Positions 7,859 through 16,526 of a stretch of DNA of 64,000 bases are shown here, in pieces; position 1 is the stretch's first letter, and every line of letters begins with the position of its first letter. The notes beneath the pieces were generated by a model. It did not search any database. It was given only the letters and a program-made list of their open reading frames with translations, and was not told the DNA's origin. The stretch comes from Falsiroseomonas sp051433195. GTDB lineage: Bacteria; Pseudomonadota; Alphaproteobacteria; Acetobacterales; Acetobacteraceae. Both the position numbers and the translations under genes were made by a program. The stretch is taken from NCBI RefSeq assembly GCF_051433195.1, contig NZ_JBHMFT010000012.1, positions 62,001 through 126,000 of the forward strand, written 5' to 3'.

Positions 7859-9040
7859 ATGTCCTTCCCGCATGACGACGCCGCCTGGGCGGACACCGCC
7901 GGCTTCCTGCGCAGCCGCATGGCGCCCGCAGACCGGGTGGTGGCGCCGGACCCGTTCCGCTGGGCGATCCCGCGCGCCGAGCGCTTCGATTCCATCGACG
8001 GCCACGCGCCGGCGGATTTCGCCTGGGTCGTGGTCCACAAGGGCGAGCTGGACCGGCTGCCGCGCCTTTTCCTGGATGCCCTGGTGGTGCAGGCGGCGCC
8101 GGTTTTCGCCAATGCGGTCTTCGTGGTCTTCGCCCAGGGCTCCGGCCTCGCCGACCTGACCGAGACCGACCACCTGCGCGCCTTCCAGGTGAACTACCAG
8201 GCGCTGCCGCCGGCGCCGGAGCCGGTGCTGCAACTGGCGGAAGCGTCGCCCGAGCCGGTGGCACCGCCCCCCGCCCCGCGCCCGCTCCCCGCGCCGGTGC
8301 GGGCGCCACGGCCGGCAAGGCCGCCGCCGCGCATCGCCGACGTGCCGCCGCGGCCCTGGCTGGTGCCCGGCGGCGAGCCGGGCGCGGCGCGCGAAAATGC
8401 ATTTCAGGCGGAGCTGGACCGGCTGATCGTGGACTACCTCGGCCCGGCGGCGGGGGAGGCGGTGCTGGATATCGGCTGCGGCGCCGGCCGGCTGGCGCCA
8501 CTGCTGCCGCAGGCCGCGCAGGTGACGGGCATCGACCTCTCGCCTGCCGCGATCGCGGCGGCACAGGCCCGCCATGCCGGGCTGCCGGCCTTCGGCTTCA
8601 CGCGCATGGATGCGGCGCGGATGGCCTTCGACGAAGCCAGTTTCGACACGGCGCTGCTGATCGACACGGTGGAGGCGCTGGCCGACCTGCCCGCCGTGCT
8701 GGCGGAGGCCTCGCGGGTTCTGGCGCGCGGCGGGCGGCTGATGCTCAGCGCGACGAACCGGGACAGCCTGGCGCTGCGGGCGCAGCGCCGCCTCGGGCTG
8801 GCGACGGCGGAGGTCGGCTTCGGCGTGGCGGAACTCACCGGGATGCTGCGCGCCGCGGGGCTTGCGGTGGTGCGGAGCGATGGGTGCTTCCTCTCGCCAG
8901 GCTGGGCGCTGCCGGGCGCGGCGCCGGGGCTGACGGCGCTGGAGGAGGACCCGGAATTCATCGAGGCGGCGCGGCTGCTCGGCCGGCGCGCGGGGCCGGA
9001 GCACGCGCTGGCCTTCGTGCTGCTGGCGCGGAAAGGCTGA
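7859..9040 (+). CDS. Class I SAM-dependent methyltransferase with extra N-terminal domain
   Basis: A 393-residue protein in three parts. Residues 1-115 form a domain I do not recognise (hydrophobic strands around DFAWVVVHKGEL and ANAVFVVFAQG). Residues 116-170 are a Pro/Ala/Arg-rich linker. Residues 175-393 are a methyltransferase with SAM-binding motif I VLDIGCGAGRLAP (202-214), an acidic ligand in GIDLS and a motif-IV-like stretch FDTALLIDTVEAL. Small molecules or lipids (UbiG/UbiE-like) are the usual targets, but the acceptor cannot be named. It lies 57 bases after the dehalogenase and may share its operon. Confidence 0.8.
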   Translation: MSFPHDDAAWADTAGFLRSRMAPADRVVAPDPFRWAIPRAERFDSIDGHAPADFAWVVVHKGELDRLPRLFLDALVVQAAPVFANAVFVVFAQGSGLADLTETDHLRAFQVNYQALPPAPEPVLQLAEASPEPVAPPPAPRPLPAPVRAPRPARPPPRIADVPPRPWLVPGGEPGAARENAFQAELDRLIVDYLGPAAGEAVLDIGCGAGRLAPLLPQAAQVTGIDLSPAAIAAAQARHAGLPAFGFTRMDAARMAFDEASFDTALLIDTVEALADLPAVLAEASRVLARGGRLMLSATNRDSLALRAQRRLGLATAEVGFGVAELTGMLRAAGLAVVRSDGCFLSPGWALPGAAPGLTALEEDPEFIEAARLLGRRAGPEHALAFVLLARKG

Positions 9041-9170
9041 AATCAAATTCCGCGGATCGTGACCGATTCGACCTCAGGCGCCGGCGCTTTGCTCGGCTCG
9101 CCGCATTTGCGGCGGCGGCCATTCGGCCGCAGGTCTCGATCAATGGGCGCGCCAGCAGGCCGCGTCTGCC

Positions 9171-10166
9171 TCAGCCGGAGGCGATGCCGCCCTCGCGGAT
9201 GATCGGCGTCCAGCGCGCCACCTCGCGGGCGATATGCGCCGCGAAATCGGCCGGGCTGCCGCCGACCACGGCACCCGCCTGGGTGTCGAAGATGCGCTGC
9301 TTCACGTCCGGCATGGCGGCGATGCGGCCGAACACCTCGTTGATCCGCTGCGCCAGGGCCGGCTCCATGCCGGCAGGGGCCACGATGCCGTGCCACACCG
9401 CGGTCTCGAAGCCCGGCAGCACGGTGGACACGGCGGGCACGTCGGGCAGCAGCGGCGTGCCGCTGGCATTGCCGATGCCGAGCGCGCGGGCATTGCCCTG
9501 GCGGATCTGGCCGATGCCGGAGGAGACGGTGGGGAAGCCGAACTGCGCATCGCCGCGGATCAGCGCCGTCACCATCTCCGCGCCCGAGCGGTAGGGCACG
9601 TGCACCATCTTGATGTCGGCCTCCTTCAGGAACAGCGCCATGAACAGGTGGCTGCCATTGCCGTTGCCGGCGGAGGAATAGGTGAAGCCGTCCGGCCGGG
9701 CCTTCGCCTGGGCGATCACCTCCCGCATGTCCTTCGCGGTCACGCTGGGATGCGCCATGAGGACGGCGGGCAGGTTGACCAGGTGGATGATGGGGGTGAA
9801 GGCGGTGGGCGGGTCATAGGTCAGGCTCGGGATCAACTCCTTGCCGATCGCGTTGGCGCCGACATCGGCCATCATCAGGGTCAGGCCGTCCGGCTTCTCC
9901 CGCGCCACCACGGCGCCGGCGATGGTGCCGCCGGCCCCGGCGCGGTTTTCCACCACCAGGGTCTGGCCGCCGGTCACTTCCGGGAACTTCGCGGCGACGG
10001 TGCGGGACAGCGTGTCGATGGCGCCGCCGGCGCCGAAGGGCACGATCAGGCGGATCGGGCGGTCCGGCCAGGGGGATTGGGCGCGCGCGGCGCCGCTTGA
10101 GATCGCCGGGGCCGCGAGGGCGCCGAGACCAACCAGGACGTGTCGACGCAACAGCTTGGACGACAT
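9171..10166 (-). CDS. Tripartite tricarboxylate transporter receptor (Bug/TctC family)
   Basis: A 331-residue periplasmic binding protein of the Bug family. It has a Tat-like signal (SSKLLRRHVLVGLGALAAPA, cleavage near ARAQ) followed by PDRPIRLIVPFGAGGAIDT, the classic Bug start. The ATG at 10166 has a strong ribosome site (GGGAGGAACGAAAC). No TctA/TctB permease adjoins it, so it is an orphan receptor; it may share the permease at 34109 or act as a sensor. It diverges from the DUF1028 gene. Ligands in this family include citrate, glutamate and nicotinate. Confidence 0.92.
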   Translation of the reverse strand: MSSKLLRRHVLVGLGALAAPAISSGAARAQSPWPDRPIRLIVPFGAGGAIDTLSRTVAAKFPEVTGGQTLVVENRAGAGGTIAGAVVAREKPDGLTLMMADVGANAIGKELIPSLTYDPPTAFTPIIHLVNLPAVLMAHPSVTAKDMREVIAQAKARPDGFTYSSAGNGNGSHLFMALFLKEADIKMVHVPYRSGAEMVTALIRGDAQFGFPTVSSGIGQIRQGNARALGIGNASGTPLLPDVPAVSTVLPGFETAVWHGIVAPAGMEPALAQRINEVFGRIAAMPDVKQRIFDTQAGAVVGGSPADFAAHIAREVARWTPIIREGGIASG

Positions 10167-10275
10167 GTTTCGTTCCTCCCTTGAGATATTGGAAGCAAAA
10201 TGACCCAGCCTGGACTGGCGCGCAACCGCGGAACGCCCTGTAGTGGGGTCCGCCTCGGGAATCGGAAGCCCTGCC

Positions 10276-10995
10276 ATGACCTGGTCCATCGTCGCCCATG
10301 ACCCGGAAACCGGTGCCTTCGCGGTGGCCGTCACCACCTGCGCCTTCGCCGTCGGCGCCTCCTGCCCCTTCGTGCGGTCCGGGGTCGGCGCGGTGTCCAC
10401 GCAATCCATGACCAACCGCTACCTGGGCCCGGCGGTGCTGGATGGCCTGGCGCGCGGGCTTTCGCCGGCCGCGGCGATCGAGGGCGCGCTGGCGGGCGAC
10501 GAGGGGCGCGGGCTGCGGCAGGTGCATGCGGTGGACCGGCACGGGCGCAGCGCGGCCTATACGGGTGGCAACTGCGTCGAGTGGTGCGGCGACGTGACCT
10601 CCGCCCATGTCTCCTTCGCCGGCAACATGCTGGCCGGGCCGGCGGTGCTGGCGGATACCTACGCGGCCTTCGTGGCGAACCCCGACCTGGTGCTGGCGGA
10701 ACGCCTGCTGGCGGCGCTGGATGCCGGGGAGGCGGCCGGCGGCGACCGGCGCGGCCGGCAGTCCGCCGCGCTGGTGCTGACGACCACGGAGGATTTTCCG
10801 GACCTGTCGCTGCGCGTCGATGACCATGCGCTGCCGCTGGTCGAGCTGCGCCGGCTGTACGGCATCTGGCTGCGCGACCGCGCGCCGGGGCTGCGCGACC
10901 AGCCCTCCAAGGCGCGGCCCTCCGGCCTCACCGACCTCGATGGCATCGAGCAGCGCTGGATGGCCAAGGGGCTGGACCTCCGCCTGCGGCGCTGA
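10276..10995 (+). CDS. DUF1028 family protein (Ntn-hydrolase-like)
   Basis: A 239-residue protein of the DUF1028 family, recognised by its N-terminus MTWSIVAHDPETGAFAVAV, by ASCPFVRSGVGAVSTQS and by the later GNMLAGPAVL. The family is related to N-terminal-nucleophile hydrolases and often sits in catabolic clusters; its reaction is not established. The ATG at 10276 gives the conserved family start. The MFS gene begins 16 bases downstream, so the two are probably co-transcribed. Confidence 0.88.
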   Translation: MTWSIVAHDPETGAFAVAVTTCAFAVGASCPFVRSGVGAVSTQSMTNRYLGPAVLDGLARGLSPAAAIEGALAGDEGRGLRQVHAVDRHGRSAAYTGGNCVEWCGDVTSAHVSFAGNMLAGPAVLADTYAAFVANPDLVLAERLLAALDAGEAAGGDRRGRQSAALVLTTTEDFPDLSLRVDDHALPLVELRRLYGIWLRDRAPGLRDQPSKARPSGLTDLDGIEQRWMAKGLDLRLRR

Positions 10996-11011
10996 GCCGG
11001 CGTCGCTCAGC

Positions 11012-12232
11012 GTGGCGAAACCTGGTTTGTTCAAGCCCTGGGTCGCGGCACTTTCGGCCACGCTGCTGATGCAGACGGTGGGCACCTTCCTGAGCCAGGC
11101 GGTGCCGGTGGTGGCGCCGCTGATGACGGCGGAACTGGGCCTGCCGCCGGAGAGCATCGGCAATTTCTCCAGCCTGAATACCCTGGGTGCGATCCTGTTC
11201 CTGCTGTTCGGCACGCCGCTGGTGGCGCGCTTCGGGCCGCTGCGGATGTTGCAGGGCGGCGCGCTGCTCGGCAGCCTGGCCTTGGCGGCGGCGGCGGGCG
11301 GGGTGGTCTGGCTGCTGCCTCTGGCGGCGCTGCTGATGGGCGTGGGCTATGGCCCGACCGGGCCGGCCGGCAGCCGCATCCTGCAGGCCACCGCGCCGCC
11401 GCGGCACCGGGTGCTGATCTTCTCCATCAAGCAGGCCGGCGCCCCGGCGGGCGGCGCGCTGGCCGGCTTCATCGCCGCACCCGTGGCTGCGCTGTATGGC
11501 TGGCAGGCGGCGCTGCTGGTGGGCATCGTGGTGGCGCTGGCCTGCGCCGTCGCGATCCAGCCGATGCGCGCCACGCTGGATGCCGAGCGGGACCCGGCGC
11601 GGCCGCTGCGGGAGGCCTTCGCGCTGAAACGCCTCGGCGCGCCGCTGGCGGCGCTGCGGATGCACCCCGTGCTGCCACGGCTCACCTTGCAGGCCTTCGC
11701 CTTCGCCGCGTTGCAGGGCAGCCTGTTCAGCTTCACCGTGACCTGGCTGGTGCAGGAACACGGCGCCAGCCTGACCGCGGCGGGCGGCCTGTTCGCCGCG
11801 ATGCAGCTGGCCGGGGTGGCCGGGCGGCTGGTGCTGGGCTGGGCGGCGGACCGGCTGGGGGATGCGACGCGCAGCCTGGCGGTGCACGGGCTGGTGGCGG
11901 CGGCGCTCTCGGCGGCCTGGGTGCTGGCCGGGCCGGGCGGGCCGGGCTGGCTCGGGCTGCTGCTGGCCATGGCGTCGGGCTTCACTGCGGCCAGCTGGAA
12001 CGGGATCTTCCTGGCGGAGGTCGCGCGGGTCTCGCCGCCGGACCGGGTGGCGGAAGCCTCCTCCGGCGCCATCCTGCTGTGCTTCCTGGGCTACCTGACG
12101 GCGCCTGCCGCCTTCGCCTGGACGGTATCCGCCACCGGAAGCTGGGTGCTGCCCTTCCTGGTGGGCTGCGGGTTGCTCGCGGTGGTGTCGCTGCTGGTGC
12201 TGTGGGGTGGACGGCGCGGCGCCACCAGCTAA
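11012..12232 (+). CDS. MFS transporter
   Basis: A 406-residue inner-membrane transporter with about 12 hydrophobic helices in two six-helix halves. The loop VARFGPLRML after helix 2 and WAADRLGDATRS in the second half match the MFS signature positions. No ATG exists at the expected place; a GTG at 11012 (VAKPGLFKPW) gives a normal-length protein. The substrate is unknown. Position directly after DUF1028 and before a Gfo/Idh/MocA oxidoreductase suggests uptake or export of a metabolite handled by those enzymes. Confidence 0.85.
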   Translation: MAKPGLFKPWVAALSATLLMQTVGTFLSQAVPVVAPLMTAELGLPPESIGNFSSLNTLGAILFLLFGTPLVARFGPLRMLQGGALLGSLALAAAAGGVVWLLPLAALLMGVGYGPTGPAGSRILQATAPPRHRVLIFSIKQAGAPAGGALAGFIAAPVAALYGWQAALLVGIVVALACAVAIQPMRATLDAERDPARPLREAFALKRLGAPLAALRMHPVLPRLTLQAFAFAALQGSLFSFTVTWLVQEHGASLTAAGGLFAAMQLAGVAGRLVLGWAADRLGDATRSLAVHGLVAAALSAAWVLAGPGGPGWLGLLLAMASGFTAASWNGIFLAEVARVSPPDRVAEASSGAILLCFLGYLTAPAAFAWTVSATGSWVLPFLVGCGLLAVVSLLVLWGGRRGATS

Positions 12233-12261
12233 ACCGGCTGCGGCAATTAAGGAAGCGCAGC

Positions 12262-13227
12262 ATGGCTGTCACGCTCGGCATCGTCGGTTTCGGCATCATG
12301 GGGGAACGGCTGCTGCGGGCCGCGCTGGCGCATGACCAGGCGGTGATCCGGCCGGTCGCGGTGTGGGATCCCTCCCCGGCCGCGGCCGCGCGGCTGGCGG
12401 AGGTGGCGCCGGGGCTGCCGATGCTGGACAGCCCGGCGGCGGTGATCGCGGCCTGCGAGGCGCTGTACGTCGCCTCCCCGCCCAGTTCGCACCTGGACCA
12501 TGCCGGCGCGGCCTTCGCCGCCGGGCGCGCGGCCTTCCTGGAAAAGCCGCTGGCGGCGGATCTGGCCGCGGCGCGCAGCTTCGTGGCGGCGGCGGAGGCC
12601 AGCGGGGCGCGGGCGGCGGTGAACTTCCCGATGGCGTCCTCCCCGGCCGTCGCCCAGCTTGCCGCCTGGCGCGCGGGCATGGGCGCGCCGCGCGCGCTGG
12701 GCATCCGGGCGGCGTTCGCCACCTGGCCGCGCGGCTGGCAGCAGGGCGCGGCCGGGTGGCTGGCGAAGCGGGCGGAGGGTGGCTTCACGCGGGAGGTTCT
12801 CTCCCACTTCCTGTTCCTGACGCGCCGGCAGCTCGGCCCGCTGGAACTGCTGGAGCGCGACGCCACCTTCCCGGCCGGCGACGGTGCCGAGACGGCGGTG
12901 CGGGCGCGGCTTACGGCAGGCGGCGTGCCGGTGACGGTCGAGGGCCGGGTCGGCGGCACCGACCGCGACGAGGCCAATGAATGGCGGCTGGAGGGTGAGG
13001 CGGGCAGCATCCGCCTGCGCGACTGGTCGCTGGCCGAGCGGCTGGAGGCGGATGGCGCCTTCCGCCCGGCGCCCGACGCGCTGCCGAATGAGCGGATGCG
13101 GCCGATGGTGCTGCGCGGGCAGCTCGACAAGGTGGCGGCCCTGACGCGCGGCCAGCCGCAGGATCTGGCGACGCTGCGGGAGGCGCTGGAGGTGCAGGAG
13201 GTGGTGGAGGCGATCCTTGGCGGTTGA
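12262..13227 (+). CDS. Gfo/Idh/MocA family oxidoreductase
   Basis: A 321-residue NAD(P)-dependent dehydrogenase. The N-terminal Rossmann fold starts with VTLGIVGFGIMGERLL; the family motif follows as LYVASPPSSHLDHA and AFLEKPLA, where EKP carries the catalytic-region lysine. Family members oxidise or reduce sugars, inositols or bile pigments; the substrate here is unknown. It lies 29 bases after the MFS gene, and its end overlaps the start of the phosphatase gene by 11 bases, so these genes form one transcription unit. Confidence 0.88.
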   Translation: MAVTLGIVGFGIMGERLLRAALAHDQAVIRPVAVWDPSPAAAARLAEVAPGLPMLDSPAAVIAACEALYVASPPSSHLDHAGAAFAAGRAAFLEKPLAADLAAARSFVAAAEASGARAAVNFPMASSPAVAQLAAWRAGMGAPRALGIRAAFATWPRGWQQGAAGWLAKRAEGGFTREVLSHFLFLTRRQLGPLELLERDATFPAGDGAETAVRARLTAGGVPVTVEGRVGGTDRDEANEWRLEGEAGSIRLRDWSLAERLEADGAFRPAPDALPNERMRPMVLRGQLDKVAALTRGQPQDLATLREALEVQEVVEAILGG

Positions 13228-13879
13228 GCGACGCGCCCTGCTGCCGGCACTGGTGCCAGTCCTGCTGGCCTCGGCACCGGCACATGCACAGCAGCGCCTG
13301 GTGCCGCGGCGCGTCGACAGCCCCGAGGGCATGGCCCTGGTCGAGGCGCTGCGTGGCGGCGGGCTGGTGATGTTCTTCCGCCACGCCGACACGCGCGGCG
13401 AGAACTGCGACCGCAGCTACCGCATCGGCGACCGCGCCGGCCAGCGCAACATCGGGCCGGAGGGCCGGGCGCAGGCGGCGCGGATCGGACCTGCCCTGGC
13501 TGAACTGGGCATTCCGGTCAGCCGCCCGGTGCTGGCGGGGCCGGTGTTCCGGGCGCGGGATACCGCGGAAATCGCCTTCGGCGCGGAACACGTTGCGGTG
13601 ACCGACAGCCTTCTGGCGGACGACTATGCGGGCGGCCGCCTGGCCTGGGTCCTGGCCGAACACCGGCGGCTTTTCGCCGCGCCTGTTTCACCCGGCGGCA
13701 ACCGCATCCTGGTCGGCCACCGGACGCCCGCCATCATGGTGGCCGGCGAGTCGGTCGGCGGGCGCGCCTTTCCGGAGGGGGCGGCGCTGGTGCTGCGGCC
13801 GCTCGGCAACGGCTTCGAGGTCCTGGGAATCCTGGACCTGGTGCCGCTGCCCGGCGGCGGGTTCCATATGTGCGGCTGA
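13217..13879 (+). CDS. Secreted histidine phosphatase family protein
   Basis: A 220-residue protein of the histidine phosphatase (phosphoglycerate mutase-like) superfamily. It has a signal peptide (about residues 1-24, ending APAHAQ) and the phospho-acceptor motif as FFRHADTRGE, with a later H in LVGHRTP. The start is TTG at 13217, preceded by GGAGG seven bases upstream and overlapping the previous gene by 11 bases. Export points to a periplasmic phosphatase rather than a glycolytic mutase. Confidence 0.85.
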   Translation: MAVERRALLPALVPVLLASAPAHAQQRLVPRRVDSPEGMALVEALRGGGLVMFFRHADTRGENCDRSYRIGDRAGQRNIGPEGRAQAARIGPALAELGIPVSRPVLAGPVFRARDTAEIAFGAEHVAVTDSLLADDYAGGRLAWVLAEHRRLFAAPVSPGGNRILVGHRTPAIMVAGESVGGRAFPEGAALVLRPLGNGFEVLGILDLVPLPGGGFHMCG

Positions 13880-13958
13880 CCATCCGCCAAGCCCGGATGA
13901 CGGATTCCTGACGCGGCCGGAGAGGCAACCTCCTGCCGATCCAGGCTTTTTGGCCGGC

Positions 13959-15116
13959 ATGTCTACCAACACCCAGGCCGACCCCCAGGAATTGCTGGCC
14001 CAGCAGGCGGCGCTGGCCCGCTTCGGCGAATTCGCGCTGAGATGCGACGACCTCGGCGACATCCTGCACGAAGCCTGCCGCCTGGTCGGCGAGGCGCTCG
14101 GCACCGACCTCGCCAAGGTGGTGGAGTTGCAGCCCGATGGGCTGACGCTGCTGGTGCGGGAGGGGGTCGGCTGGCAGCCCGGCGTGGTGGGCGAGGTCCG
14201 CACCGACATGGCGCATGGGCCGGAGGGTCTCGCGCTGCGCACCGGCCAGGCGGTGGTCTCGCCCGACCTGACCCGGGAGGACCGCTTCGAGATCCCGAAC
14301 TTCGTCCGCGAGCATGGCAGCCAGGCGGCGGTCTGCGTCGTCATCATGGGCGTGGACGGCACGCCGCCCTATGGCGTGCTGCAGGTGGACAGCCGGCGGG
14401 GGGAGGCGTTCGGGCCGGCCGATATCTCCTTCCTGCAGACCTACGCCAACATGCTGGCCTCCGCCGTCGGCCGGCTGCGCGCCAGTGCCGAATTGCGCCG
14501 CAAGGCGGAGGACAACGAACGCCTGCTGCGCGAATTACAGCACCGGGTGAAGAACAACCTGCAGGTCATGGTGGCGATGCTGGACCTGCAATCGCGCCAG
14601 CTGCGCGCGCCGGAAAGCAAGGCGGCGATGCGCGGCGTGGCGCGGCGGGTGGAGGCGCTGCGCCTGCTGCACGACAAGCTGCATCTGTCCGGCGAGGTGG
14701 ACCAGATCGACCTCGGTGAATACCTGGCGCAGCTCAGCGCCGGGCTGCTCGGCTTCCACGAGGGCGGGGCGGCGCGCATCCAGCTGGTGCTGGAAGTGCA
14801 GCACGGGCTGATCGCCTCCCCGGACCAGGCGGCGCCGCTGGGCCTCGCGGTGAACGAGTTCATCACCAACAGCCTGAAGCACGCCTTCGGCAATGGGCCG
14901 GGCCGTGTCGGGCTGAGGCTGGAGGCCGAATCGACCCAGCGGGCCAAGCTCAGCCTGTGGGACAATGGCCACGGCCTGCCCTTGCCGCGGAAGACGGGCG
15001 GCAGCGGGATGCGGATGATCGACAGTTTCGGCCGGCAGCTCGGCTCCGCCGTGCATTGGACCAGCGACAACAGCGGCACGCGGCTGGAGATGACGATCCG
15101 GCTGCGCAGCGGTTAA
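13959..15116 (+). CDS. GAF-domain sensor histidine kinase (HisKA_2 type)
   Basis: A 385-residue soluble sensor kinase. Residues 15-175 form a GAF domain (ending QVDSRRGEAFGPADISFLQTY, where the first twenty are typical of the fold). The HisKA_2 dimerisation domain carries the likely phosphorylated H195 in LQHRVKNNLQVM. The ATPase domain shows NEFITNSLKHAF and DNGHGLPLP. There are no membrane segments. The GAF domain resembles that of the hybrid kinase at 47696. No response regulator is adjacent. It converges on pobA with a 4-base overlap of stop codons (TTAA). Confidence 0.92.
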   Translation: MSTNTQADPQELLAQQAALARFGEFALRCDDLGDILHEACRLVGEALGTDLAKVVELQPDGLTLLVREGVGWQPGVVGEVRTDMAHGPEGLALRTGQAVVSPDLTREDRFEIPNFVREHGSQAAVCVVIMGVDGTPPYGVLQVDSRRGEAFGPADISFLQTYANMLASAVGRLRASAELRRKAEDNERLLRELQHRVKNNLQVMVAMLDLQSRQLRAPESKAAMRGVARRVEALRLLHDKLHLSGEVDQIDLGEYLAQLSAGLLGFHEGGAARIQLVLEVQHGLIASPDQAAPLGLAVNEFITNSLKHAFGNGPGRVGLRLEAESTQRAKLSLWDNGHGLPLPRKTGGSGMRMIDSFGRQLGSAVHWTSDNSGTRLEMTIRLRSG

Positions 15117-16297
15117 ACCTCGTAGGGCAGGCCCACATAGTTCTCGGCCAGCGTCGTCATGGCGGCGCGGCTGGTGGAGACGTAGTCGAGTTCCGCCACC
15201 TGCACCCGATGCTCGAAACGGTCCTCGCCATCGAAGCGGTGCAGCATGGAGGTCATCCACCAGGAGAAGCGCTGGCCCTTCCAGATGCGGCGCAGGCAGA
15301 TGTCCGAATACTGTTCCAGCAGCGTCGCGTCGCCCTTGGCGAAGAAACGCTCCAGGCCACGGGCCAGCACGCGGATGTCGGCGATGGCCAGGTTCATGCC
15401 CTTGGCGCCGGTCGGCGGCACGATGTGGGCGGCGTCGCCGGCCAGGAACAGGCGGCCATGGCGCATCGGCTCCACCACATAGCTGCGCATGGCGGTGACG
15501 CCCTTCTGGAAGATCGGGCCTTCCTGGAGTTCCGCGCCGCAGCCAAGGCGCTTGTGCAGTTCCGCCCAGATCCGCGCATCCGGCCACAGCGCGAGGTCCT
15601 CGTCCGGCGCGCATTGCAGGTACAACCGCGTCACCGTCTCCGACCTCATGGTGGCCAGGGCAAAGCCGTCCTGGTGGCGGGCGTAGATCAGCTCCTCCGA
15701 CACCGGCTTGCTGTGCGCCAGGATGCCGAGCCAGGCGAAGGGGTAGATGCGGTCGTAGATGCGGATGATGTCGTCCGGGATGGCGCCGCGGCAGATGCCG
15801 TGGAAGCCGTCGCAGCCGCCGATGAAGGCGCAGTCCAGCACCTGCGCCACGCCGTCGTGGGTGAAGCTGATGCGCGGGGTGTCGGAGGTGACGTCATGCA
15901 CCGCGACGTCCGCCACGTCGAACAGGATGGCGGGGCTGCCGGAGCGGGTGCCGGCGGCCAGCCGCGCGGCGATCAGGTCCTTCACCACCTCCTGCTGGCC
16001 GTAGATGGTGACGACCTTGCCGGTCAGGTCGGTCAGCGGGATGCGGTGGCCGGCGCCGTCGAAGCGCAGCTCGATGCCGTGATGCGCCAGGCCCTGGCGG
16101 TGCAGGCGGTCCGCCACGCCGGCCTCGGTCAGCGTGTCGACGCTGCCCTGTTCCAGCAGGCCGGCGCGGACGCGTTCCTCAACGTAGGAGCGCGACCGCG
16201 CTTCCAGCACCACGCTGTCGATGCCGGCCAGGTGCAGCAGGTGGGACAGCAGCAGCCCGGCGGGGCCTGCGCCGATGATGCCGACCTGGGTGCGCAT
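15113..16297 (-). CDS. pobA: 4-hydroxybenzoate 3-monooxygenase
   Basis: A 394-residue flavoprotein that hydroxylates 4-hydroxybenzoate to protocatechuate using NAD(P)H and O2. The length equals that of characterised PobA enzymes. The FAD-binding GxGxxG is GAGPAG (9-14), followed by ERVRAGLLEQGSVD, typical of PobA. GGCDGFHGICR and GDAAHIVPPTGAKGMN supply the other flavin contacts. It is monocistronic and not beside other aromatic genes or a recognisable PobR regulator. An AT-rich inverted repeat about 75 bases upstream is a possible operator. Confidence 0.95.
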   Translation of the reverse strand: MRTQVGIIGAGPAGLLLSHLLHLAGIDSVVLEARSRSYVEERVRAGLLEQGSVDTLTEAGVADRLHRQGLAHHGIELRFDGAGHRIPLTDLTGKVVTIYGQQEVVKDLIAARLAAGTRSGSPAILFDVADVAVHDVTSDTPRISFTHDGVAQVLDCAFIGGCDGFHGICRGAIPDDIIRIYDRIYPFAWLGILAHSKPVSEELIYARHQDGFALATMRSETVTRLYLQCAPDEDLALWPDARIWAELHKRLGCGAELQEGPIFQKGVTAMRSYVVEPMRHGRLFLAGDAAHIVPPTGAKGMNLAIADIRVLARGLERFFAKGDATLLEQYSDICLRRIWKGQRFSWWMTSMLHRFDGEDRFEHRVQVAELDYVSTSRAAMTTLAENYVGLPYEV

Positions 16298-16369
16298 CGC
16301 CTTGGGTCTCCTTGGTCCCTGGCCCGTATGTGCCGCGCCGGGCAGGCTTGGCAACGGGGCAGGCGACGA

Positions 16370-16390
16370 ATTGTTGTGATCCATAACAAT
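16370..16390. promoter_or_regulatory. AT-rich inverted repeat between pobA and phnD-like gene
   Basis: ATTGTT and AACAAT separated by 9 bases form a 21-bp inverted repeat that stands out in a GC-rich intergenic region. It lies about 73 bases upstream of the pobA start, a usual place for an activator or repressor site. The identity of the binding protein is unknown. Confidence 0.4.
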
Positions 16391-16526
16391 CAGGCGGGCC
16401 GTGCTACGGATGACCTGGCCGCTTGGCGCGGGATCGGGCGGCTGTCGCCACATGGTCATCAGGGCGTCAAGCGACTGCAACACCAGGCAAGCTAGAGGGG
16501 CGCGACCTTCCTCGGAGGACGCCGCC

